In this document: positions 1 through 6,113 of the stretch, in pieces
How the letters are laid out: the number at the start of each line of letters is the position of its first letter
How positions within the stretch are numbered: the first letter of the stretch is position 1
NCBI GenBank assembly: GCA_050330055.1
Contig: JBHJOF010000326.1
Coordinates: forward strand, 1-7,277
Source: JBHJOF01 sp050330055
GTDB lineage: Bacteria > Pseudomonadota > Alphaproteobacteria > Kiloniellales > JAKSDN01
Length of the DNA: 7,277 nucleotides
Direction: 5' to 3'
Program-made: the position numbers and the translations under genes
Notes under the pieces: model-generated
Seen by the model: only the letters and a program-made list of their open reading frames with translations
The model's database searches: none
Told to the model about the DNA's origin: nothing

Positions 1-36
1 GCCCCGACACTGCCTGGCCCAGGGTCTCGGGCGAAG

Positions 37-68
37 TCCCGTCCGACGGGAGGCGAGCACGGCGCTCG
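37..68 (-). terminator. Two small adjacent hairpins downstream of the response regulator gene
   Basis: Past the regulator stop there is an inverted repeat CGAGC/GCTCG (54-58 and 64-68, 5-base loop), followed by the near-palindrome TCCCGTC-c-GACGGGA (37-51). No run of T follows on the minus strand, so this is at best a weak intrinsic terminator; GC-rich sequence often yields such pairs by chance. Nothing else is recognisable in bases 1-83. Confidence 0.3.
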
Positions 69-83
69 GGCCCGCCCTCCCCC

Positions 84-866
84 TCAGCCGAGCTCCACCT
101 TGCCCGTGAACTTGTAGCCGGCGCCGCGCACCGTCTTGATGATCTGCGGCTTGCCGGGATCGGCCTCGATCTTCTTGAGCCGCCGGGGGATGCGGATGTC
201 GATGCTGCGGTCGAAGGGCTCCCAGCCCCGGTTGTGCGCCATGTCGAGCAGCTGGTCGCGGTTCAGCACCCGGTTCGGATGCTCGGCGAAGACCTTCAGC
301 AGGTCGAACTCCATGGAGGTGATCGCAACCTCCTGGCCGGAAGCGTCGAACAGCTTGTGCGCGTCGAGGTCGAGGCGGAAGTCGCCGAAAGCGATCTGGC
401 TGGTCGCTCCCTCGAGCGGCGCGGCCGGTGCCGCCGAGACGCGGCGCAGCACCGCCTTGATGCGAGCCATCAGCTCGCGCAGGTCGAAGGGCTTGGCCAC
501 GTAGTCGTCGGCGCCGATCTCCAGGCCGATGATCTTGTCGACCACCTCGCCGGCCGCGGTCAGCATGACGATGGCGACGCCGCCGCGCTCGCGCAGGAAC
601 CGGGCCAGCGACAGGCCGTCCTCGCCCGGCATGTTGATGTCGAGCAGAACCAGATCGACGTCCTCGTTCTCGACCACCTGGCGCAGCGCCTTGCCTTCCT
701 CGGCCGTGGTCACCTCGAAACCATGCATCTCCAGGTAGTCCTGGATGGTCTCGCGGATGTCCGCTTCGTCGTCGACCACGACAATATGCGGCTTGCCGGT
801 CATGCATCCCCGCTTGGCGATGGGCGCTTTGACGGACGCCCGCTGAACAGTCGCAAGTCCATACAT
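84..866 (-). CDS. OmpR/PhoB-family response regulator (receiver + winged-helix DNA-binding domain)
   Basis: Cytoplasmic DNA-binding response regulator, probably the output partner of the hybrid kinase encoded upstream in the same direction. In 260-residue numbering, the receiver spans about 26-142: acidic pair D32/D33, phospho-acceptor D76 in LLDINMPGEDG, T103, and K125 in the KPF motif. The winged-helix effector spans about 158-256 and ends in the typical TVRGAGYKF hairpin. Total length is usual for the family. The start is uncertain. The ATG at 866 has a good AAGG ribosome site about 8 bases upstream but adds a basic 21-residue leader not expected in the family. The ATG at 803 (MTGKPHIVVVDDE) begins where such proteins normally begin, but its GGGGA lies only 3 bases away. 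The gap to the kinase stop is 72 bases, so cotranscription is likely. One oddity is IRIPRRLKKIE in the DNA-binding domain, where relatives usually have I-x-RLR-K. The regulon is unknown. Confidence 0.93.
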   Translation of the reverse strand: MYGLATVQRASVKAPIAKRGCMTGKPHIVVVDDEADIRETIQDYLEMHGFEVTTAEEGKALRQVVENEDVDLVLLDINMPGEDGLSLARFLRERGGVAIVMLTAAGEVVDKIIGLEIGADDYVAKPFDLRELMARIKAVLRRVSAAPAAPLEGATSQIAFGDFRLDLDAHKLFDASGQEVAITSMEFDLLKVFAEHPNRVLNRDQLLDMAHNRGWEPFDRSIDIRIPRRLKKIEADPGKPQIIKTVRGAGYKFTGKVELG

Positions 867-868
867 GA

Positions 869-905
869 TATCAGCCTTCCCCTAGCTCTCTATCAGCTTT
901 CCCTT
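869..905 (-). repeat. Two direct repeats 22 bp apart upstream of the response regulator gene
   Basis: TATCAGCCTTCCCCT (869-883) and TATCAGCTTTCCCTT (891-905) match at 13 of 15 positions, with starts exactly 22 bases apart, about two helical turns. They lie in the kinase-regulator intergenic gap. On the minus strand the proximal copy contains the AAGG ribosome site of the ATG at 866. OmpR-family regulators bind direct repeats spaced near one or two turns, so an autoregulatory operator is possible. A simple local duplication is the alternative. Confidence 0.55.
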
Positions 906-938
906 GGCCCCTTCCACGACCCGGGCACAGGCCGCGCC

Positions 939-3900
939 TTACTGCAGGGTCGCCGGGCGGGCCATGATGCTGTTAACCACCCGACGCACCTCGTCCGGCA
1001 TGAAGGGCTTCTCCAGGCAGGGCAGGCCGGTCTCGGCCAGGAACTCGGCCGCCCTGTTGCCGAAGGTGTCGCCGGTGACAAAGGCCATGCGGTCAACCAG
1101 GCCCGGCTGGCGCCGCCGCAGGGCGGCATGCAGGCCGCGGCCGTCCACGTCGGGCATGCGCAGGTCGCAGAGGATGACGTCGAACTCGCCGCGGTCCAGC
1201 AGGTCGAGCGCGGCCGCACCCGAGCCGGCGATCGCGATATCGTGGCCGTCGGCCACGAGGATCTCGCGCAAGGTCTGGGCGATCTCCGGCTCGTCGTCGA
1301 CGATCAGGATGCGGGCCTTCTCGGCCGCGGCCTGACCCAAGTCCTGCTGGCTCGCCACGCTGTACTCCGGCCGGGCGCGCGGCAGCTCGACGACGAAGGA
1401 CGCGCCACACCCCTTGCGGCTTTCGAGTTCGATCGTGCCGCCATGCGACTCGATGATGCCGTAACTCACCGACAGTCCGATGCCGGTGCCGCTGCCGACA
1501 TCCTTGGTGGTGAAGAAGGGATCGAAGACCCGCGAGCGGATCTCGTCCGGTATTCCGGGGCCATTGTCGCTGAACCGCAGGCGGACCCGGTCGCGGCCCT
1601 TGTCATAGTCGGACACGATCTCGATCCGGCGCGTGCCCTCGACCTCGGCTAGGGCCTGCTGGGCGTTGACCATGAGGTTGACGAAGACCTGATTGAGCTG
1701 GTCGGCGTCCGCCCAGACCGGCGGCAGGTCGGGCGCCAGCTCGACCGACAGTTCGATGCCTTCGGTGCGCAGCGAATAGCCGAGCATCTCGATGATCGAG
1801 GTAATCAGGCTGTTGGTGTCGATCTCCGCCCGCTCGGGCCGGCGCTGGCGGGCCATGGCCAGGAAGGCGCGCACGATGCGCGCGCAGCGGTCCGCCGCCG
1901 CGCCGATCTTGGTGGCGCGCTTGACGATATTGGGGTCGGCCGCGGTCTCCTGCAGCAGCAGCGCCTGGCCGACCACCACGGAGAGCGGGTTGTTCAGCTC
2001 GTGCGCCACCCCGGCCAGGAGCGAGCCGAGCGCGGTCAGCTTCTCGGTGCGGTGCAGCGCCTCGCGCTGGCGCGCCATCTCGGCCTCGACGGCGCGCCGT
2101 TCGGTCAGGTCCAGCACGCTGGAAACGATCACCTTCTCGCCCTTGTAATCGATCAGGCGGGCCGAGAGCGACGCCCAGAAGCGCTTACCGTCGGCGTCGA
2201 GGAATTCGACCTCGTAGCCGTCGACGAAGCCCTGCTTGGTAAGCAGCTCGATGTAAGGTTCGCGATCCTCCGGATTGGCGTAGTAGTCGGAGGCCAGCTC
2301 GGTTCCGTTCAGGGGCCGGCCGCGGTGGAACAGTTGGTTCGAGGCCGGGCTCTCGTAGACGATCTTGCCGTCCTCCAGCCGGGTCATGCCGACCGGCAGG
2401 GGGGCCGCCTCCAGAACCTGGCGAATCAGCGCCTCGCTCTCGCGCAGCGCCTGCTCCATCTGCTTGCGATCGGTGATGTCACTGCGCGTCACAACGACGC
2501 CGCCGGAGCGCGTGCGCTGGTTCGAGACCTCGAACCAGCGGCCGTCGGACTGCTGGAACTCGAGTTTGGCATCGGGCTGGCGGCGTTGTTCGACGCGCTC
2601 TTCAATCCACTCGTCGACGCGACCGACGGCGTTGCGGTACTGGCCGCGTTCGGCTCCGGCACGGATGAAATCGGACCACCGCACGCCGGCCGCCAGCATG
2701 TCGGCGCTCTGCTCGTTGAATTCGCGGTAACGCTCGTTGCACATCACCAGACGGTCTTCCGCGTCGTAGAGCGCAAAGCCTTCGGACAGCGACTCGATGG
2801 CGTCTTCCAGCGTCTCGCGGGCCTGGCGCAGCTCCGCTTCGCGCTGCTTGCGCTCCGTCAAGTCGATCATGCTCGAGATGATCACCTGGCGCCCGTCCAG
2901 CTCGAACGTGCGGCAGGTGGCGGAGATCCAGAAAGCCATGCCGTCCTCGTTCTTGAGCTGCAGCTCATAGTCGTGCACCGCGCCGGAATCCTGGACATGC
3001 TTCAGGATTTGCGTCCGATCCGATGGATCGACGTAGTGGTCCTTGACGTTGGTCAGGCTTCGCGTGCCGTCCGAGCGGCCGAACAGGCGGGTGGCGGCCG
3101 GGCTTTCGTAAAGGATCTTGCCGCTCTCCAGCTCCGCCATCCAAACCGGTAGCGGCTGGCCCTCGACGATGCGGCGATAGTGCTGCGCCCGCTCGTGCAG
3201 TGCAGCCTCGGCCTGCTTCGCCTTGGTGATGTCGCTGCGGATGAAGACCGTGCCGCCGTCGGTCGTCGGGTGCCCCGTGATCGACACCCAGCGGCCGTCC
3301 TTCAGCTCGACCTCGACCGGCCGACGGGTCGCCTCGTTGATGTACTCGTTCAGCGTCTCGGCCGGAAAGTCGCTCTCCACCACCGGAACGCCGTCGATCG
3401 AGCGGATGCTGGGCATCGCGCGCCGCAGCAGCTCGACGCAGGAGCTGCCGGTCAGCTCCTCGGGTTTCACGCCGTAGAATTCGGAGTAGGCGGTGTTGCA
3501 AAGCACCAGCCGATGATCGGGGTCGGAGATCGCGAAGCCGTTCGGAATGCTCTCGATCGCGTCATGGAACATCTGAATGAGCTGCTTGCGCTCCTTGCGG
3601 GCCTTCTTCTGCTCGGTGATGTCGCGCAGCCAGGCGGTGAAGACGCGCCGGCCTGAAGACTTGACTTCGGCAACCGACACCTCGACCGGGAACTTGCTGC
3701 CATCGGCGCGCAGCCCCTTCACCTCGACGCGCTGGCCGATCACGGCGCGATCGCCGCTCCTCAGAAAGCGGCGGAAACCCTCGTCGTGCATTTGGCGGAG
3801 CTCCTCGGGGATGATGAGCTCCCTGACCGCCTGCCCCAACGCCTCGTCGCGACTGTAGCCGAAGGTGCGCTCCGCGGCCGGATTGAACTCGATGATCCGG

Positions 3901-4829
3901 CCCTCTTCGTCCATCGTGATGATGCAGTCGAGCGCCGAATCGATGATCTCGGCCTTGAGCGCCTCAGCCTCCCGCACCTTCGCCTGCGCCTGCTTCTGGG
4001 CGGTAATGTCGGTGCGGAGAACGGCAATGGTGCCCTGCCCCGTATGATGGACCCCGACCAGGAACCAGCGTCCGTCCTTGACCCGCATCTCGTAGATGTC
4101 GGTGTGCCGGCGGGCCGTATCAGACTGGTACTCGTTGGTCCAGCGCAGGTCGCGCTCGGCGCCGTGCCGGTCGAAAATCTTGTCGGTGAAGGTCTCGGCG
4201 CGCTCGATGATCTCGTCGGCGGAAAGGCCGCGCAACGCTTCGCTCGGCACCCCATAGAGCGACGCGAAGGCGCTGTTACAGCGGACTAGGCAGTCGTCCT
4301 CACCATAAAGCGCGAAGCCGTGCGGAATTCCCTCCAGCGCGTCGTCCAGCAGTGCCGAGGTCTTGGCCTGCTCGGCCACGGCCTTCTTGCGCTCGGTGAT
4401 GTCGATCATGCAGCCGACCATCTGCTCGGGACCGCCGGCGCCGCTGACCGCCACCCGCAGATCGTCGCGGAACCAGAGATAGTCGCCGCTGCTGTTGCGG
4501 AAGCGGTATTCCTGGCAGCCCGCGCCATCCTTCTTCAGGAGCGCTACCGCCTCCAGGTAGGCGTCGATATCGTCTGGATGGAGCAGGCGGCGACCGAACT
4601 CGGGATCGCGCAGGAAGCTGTCGGGCTTGTGCCCCGTGATGGTTTCCACGTTGGGGCTGATGAAGGTGACACGTCTGTCGCCGGTCAGCTCGGCGATGTA
4701 GAAGATCGCCGGCGACTGCGAGACCGCGTAGGTCAGAAGGGCATCTTGCTTTCCCAACGGCCACTCCGGCGAGTCTGAGGAACCACTCGGGCGGCCTGGG
4801 AGGAGGGCCGCCCGAGAGGCAGGGGGCAT
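939..4829 (-). CDS. Cytoplasmic hybrid sensor histidine kinase with seven PAS domains and a C-terminal receiver
   Basis: A 1296-residue sensor that should autophosphorylate on histidine in response to ligands or redox state sensed by its PAS domains. No signal peptide or membrane segment is visible, so sensing should be cytosolic. Approximate order: PAS1 30-150, PAS2 158-283, PAS3 287-410, PAS4 415-540, PAS5 545-665, PAS6 667-793, PAS7 797-916, most ending in an (I/L)T(E/D/A)-type linker. HisKA spans about 920-995 with H943 in GVAHELNNPL. The ATPase domain spans about 1030-1151, with N-box NLMVNA (1051-1056), DNGPGIP, FDPFFTTK and GTGIGLSVSYGI. The receiver spans about 1173-1290, with D1178/D1179, phospho-acceptor D1222, T1252 and K1274. 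All catalytic motifs look intact. The ATG overlaps the DUF1127 stop (TAATG) but has no clear ribosome site. Codons 1-24 contain a strong hairpin and look non-coding, so a TTG at 4757 with GGAG six bases upstream may be the true start. The signal is unknown. Confidence 0.95.
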   Translation of the reverse strand: MPPASRAALLPGRPSGSSDSPEWPLGKQDALLTYAVSQSPAIFYIAELTGDRRVTFISPNVETITGHKPDSFLRDPEFGRRLLHPDDIDAYLEAVALLKKDGAGCQEYRFRNSSGDYLWFRDDLRVAVSGAGGPEQMVGCMIDITERKKAVAEQAKTSALLDDALEGIPHGFALYGEDDCLVRCNSAFASLYGVPSEALRGLSADEIIERAETFTDKIFDRHGAERDLRWTNEYQSDTARRHTDIYEMRVKDGRWFLVGVHHTGQGTIAVLRTDITAQKQAQAKVREAEALKAEIIDSALDCIITMDEEGRIIEFNPAAERTFGYSRDEALGQAVRELIIPEELRQMHDEGFRRFLRSGDRAVIGQRVEVKGLRADGSKFPVEVSVAEVKSSGRRVFTAWLRDITEQKKARKERKQLIQMFHDAIESIPNGFAISDPDHRLVLCNTAYSEFYGVKPEELTGSSCVELLRRAMPSIRSIDGVPVVESDFPAETLNEYINEATRRPVEVELKDGRWVSITGHPTTDGGTVFIRSDITKAKQAEAALHERAQHYRRIVEGQPLPVWMAELESGKILYESPAATRLFGRSDGTRSLTNVKDHYVDPSDRTQILKHVQDSGAVHDYELQLKNEDGMAFWISATCRTFELDGRQVIISSMIDLTERKQREAELRQARETLEDAIESLSEGFALYDAEDRLVMCNERYREFNEQSADMLAAGVRWSDFIRAGAERGQYRNAVGRVDEWIEERVEQRRQPDAKLEFQQSDGRWFEVSNQRTRSGGVVVTRSDITDRKQMEQALRESEALIRQVLEAAPLPVGMTRLEDGKIVYESPASNQLFHRGRPLNGTELASDYYANPEDREPYIELLTKQGFVDGYEVEFLDADGKRFWASLSARLIDYKGEKVIVSSVLDLTERRAVEAEMARQREALHRTEKLTALGSLLAGVAHELNNPLSVVVGQALLLQETAADPNIVKRATKIGAAADRCARIVRAFLAMARQRRPERAEIDTNSLITSIIEMLGYSLRTEGIELSVELAPDLPPVWADADQLNQVFVNLMVNAQQALAEVEGTRRIEIVSDYDKGRDRVRLRFSDNGPGIPDEIRSRVFDPFFTTKDVGSGTGIGLSVSYGIIESHGGTIELESRKGCGASFVVELPRARPEYSVASQQDLGQAAAEKARILIVDDEPEIAQTLREILVADGHDIAIAGSGAAALDLLDRGEFDVILCDLRMPDVDGRGLHAALRRRQPGLVDRMAFVTGDTFGNRAAEFLAETGLPCLEKPFMPDEVRRVVNSIMARPATLQ
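4786..4816 (-). terminator. Strong GC hairpin between DUF1127 and kinase: candidate terminator or attenuator
   Basis: CTCGGGCGGCC (4786-4796) and GGCCGCCCGAG (4806-4816) are a perfect 11-bp inverted repeat around a 9-base loop. Read on the minus strand it is followed by TGGTTCCTC, a poor U-tract. It begins 13 bases after the DUF1127 stop codon, where an intrinsic terminator would be expected, yet it lies inside codons 5-15 of the kinase if the ATG at 4829 is used. The structure is certain as sequence. Termination is inferred, and the weak U-run makes partial termination or attenuation more likely than a full stop. Confidence 0.5.
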
Positions 4830-5128
4830 TAGCGACGGGGGTCGATGCCCCGCTCGATGTCCATCACGGCGCTGGGGATTCCGCTGCGCTCCAGGCCGAT
4901 GTCCTTGAGGGCATGGTCCGAGAGCCGCGTGAGCGTATGCTCCAGGCGGGCCCGCTCATGACGCCGGATGATCTCCCGCGTCAGGCGCAGCCCGAGCCGG
5001 AGCGCCTCGCCGCAGAGACCCGCGAAGGTCCCTACGGTAACCCGCGCCGGCCCAGGCAGCTGAGCGAGAGACAGCGTCGCGCGACGGGGCCGCACGTAGC
5101 CGCTCGGCATGGGGGTCAGACTGCGCAT
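4829..5128 (-). CDS. DUF1127 domain small protein
   Basis: A 99-residue basic protein. Residues about 48-90 match the DUF1127 pattern: an arginine-rich helix followed by LSDHALKDIGLERSGI, where L-S-D-x-x-L-K-D-I-G-L is the family signature. There is no signal peptide or membrane segment. DUF1127 proteins are abundant small proteins of alphaproteobacteria and some gammaproteobacteria. Established work links some of them (for example CcaF1 of Rhodobacter) to RNA processing and stress, but the role of this one is unknown. It is longer than the roughly 50-residue minimal forms because of a 45-residue Pro/Arg/Leu-rich N-terminal part. The ATG at 5128 has GGAG ten bases upstream; an internal ATG at codon 7 is a weaker alternative. 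The stop overlaps the kinase ATG as TAATG, suggesting linked expression, but a hairpin at 4786-4816 could end its transcript. Domain assignment is firm; a functional tie to the kinase is inference. Confidence 0.88.
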   Translation of the reverse strand: MRSLTPMPSGYVRPRRATLSLAQLPGPARVTVGTFAGLCGEALRLGLRLTREIIRRHERARLEHTLTRLSDHALKDIGLERSGIPSAVMDIERGIDPRR

Positions 5129-5196
5129 TGTCTGGGTACTCCGGTCGTTGTTCTTGCCAAGGCTGATCGGACCGCCGCCCGCTCAGTCCCTCATGC

Positions 5197-5250
5197 CTAT
5201 AAACGCTCAGCTTTTCGGCATGATGTCTAACGACGGGAGAATTGTTTCAA
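5197..5250 (-). promoter_or_regulatory. Possible promoter region for the DUF1127-kinase-regulator cluster
   Basis: The gap before DUF1127 is the AT-richest part of the window and the natural place for a promoter. Minus-strand candidates are TTGAAA (5245-5250) as a -35, with only weak -10 matches at 15-17 bases, and a TTTATA/TTATAG -10-like hexamer (5197-5203) with no good -35 at standard spacing. No pair is convincing and no EcfG-type GGAAC-N-CGTT pair was found, so the assignment is positional. Confidence 0.25.
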
Positions 5251-5258
5251 TTGTTTCA
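5240..5258. repeat. AT-rich 9-bp tandem repeat upstream of DUF1127
   Basis: ATTGTTTCA occurs twice head to tail (5241-5249 and 5250-5258), and the preceding A at 5240 extends the period. It is a conspicuous AT-rich patch in a GC-rich window, in the 169-base gap between the permease stop and the DUF1127 start. On the minus strand it reads TGAAACAATTGAAACAAT and includes a TTGAAA hexamer that could serve as a -35 element or a regulator site. Confidence 0.6.
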
Positions 5259-5297
5259 GCCAGAGCGCCTGAATTGCAGGAATAGGGGCATTTCACC

Positions 5298-6113
5298 CTA
5301 GATGATGGCGTGGCGGACCCTGGCTGAGACCCATTCGCTGAGCACCACGGTGGCAAGGATCGCCAGCAGGATCACCGTGACCTGCGGCCAGGCCAGCACG
5401 TTGAGCGAGGCCTGCAGCTGCAGGCCGATCCCCCCGGCGCCGACCAGGCCCAGCACGGTGGATTCGCGGATATTGATGTCCCAGCGGAACACCGTGATGC
5501 CGGCGAAGGCCGGCATGATCTGCGGCACGATGCCAAAGGCGATGACCTGGCCGCCGCCCGCCCCGGTCGCGGTGACGGCCTCGACCTGGGAGCGGTCGAT
5601 CTCCTCGATCGCCTCGTAGAGCAGCTTGGCGATGAATCCGATCGAGCGCAGGGCGATGGCGATGACTCCGGCCAGCACTCCGGGCCCGATGATGGAGACC
5701 AGCAGCAGGGCCCAGATCAGGGAGTTGATCGATCGCGAGGAGACGATGATCAGCAGCGCGACGGGCCGTACCAGCAGTACCGAAGGCGTTGTGTTGCGCG
5801 CCGCGCAGAAGGCGACCGGAACCGCCAGCACAATGGCCAGCAGGGTGCCCAGGGTGGCGATGTTGATGGTGTCCCAAAGAGGCTGCCAGAGCTTGTCGAG
5901 GTAGGGCCAGGCCGGCGGCACCATGCGCGAGAAGATATCGCCGGCGACGCGCGGCGCGTCCCAGACGAAGGGCCACATGGTGGTCGCCGAGATCGCCTGC
6001 CAGCAGAGCACGAAGAGAGCGACCCCTACCAGCCAGGCGAACCAGATGGCGAGCTGCTTGCCGCGCTCGCGGCGCTGCCAGACGCGGCCCCTGTCACCCT
6101 GCGCGACCGGCAT
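5298..6113 (-). CDS. phnE: PhnE-type phosphonate ABC transporter permease (second of the pair)
   Basis: Inner-membrane permease subunit of a phosphonate-type importer, 271 residues. Hydrophobic segments are visible near 21-42, 84-104, 114-144, 145-165 and 243-262. The cytoplasmic EAA loop that docks the ATPase is EAVTATGAGGGQVIAFGIVP (179-198), followed by the PhnE-typical DINIRES (212-218) and VGAGGIG (224-230). Length is usual for the family. The ATG at 6113 overlaps the TGA of the preceding permease (TGATG) and has AAGGG seven bases upstream. The reading frame stays open back to 6362, but that extension is His/Arg-rich shadow sequence over the neighbour gene, so the start at 6113 is preferred. 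It should pair with the upstream permease and with a PhnC ATPase and PhnD binding protein not present here. Substrate (phosphonate, phosphite or a phosphate ester) cannot be fixed from a permease alone. Confidence 0.93.
   Translation of the reverse strand: MPVAQGDRGRVWQRRERGKQLAIWFAWLVGVALFVLCWQAISATTMWPFVWDAPRVAGDIFSRMVPPAWPYLDKLWQPLWDTINIATLGTLLAIVLAVPVAFCAARNTTPSVLLVRPVALLIIVSSRSINSLIWALLLVSIIGPGVLAGVIAIALRSIGFIAKLLYEAIEEIDRSQVEAVTATGAGGGQVIAFGIVPQIMPAFAGITVFRWDINIRESTVLGLVGAGGIGLQLQASLNVLAWPQVTVILLAILATVVLSEWVSARVRHAII

Noticed and set aside
234..1652. Long plus-strand open frame of 472 codons antisense to the regulator and the kinase 3' end
   Set aside because: It lies opposite two clearly conserved genes. 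Its His/Arg/Gly/Asp-rich translation has no recognisable domain, and such shadow frames are expected at this GC content.
2001..3152. Plus-strand open frame of 383 codons antisense to the PAS region
   Set aside because: It is a mirror frame of the PAS coding sequence with no family features or convincing start signal.
939..4829. Flavin (LOV) type PAS domain in the kinase
   Set aside because: None of the seven PAS domains contains the NCRFLQ-type cysteine motif required for the flavin photo-adduct.
5283..5300. TAGGG/CCCTA inverted repeat over the second permease stop as a terminator
   Set aside because: The stem is only 5 bp, overlaps the stop codon and has no T-run; chance is adequate.
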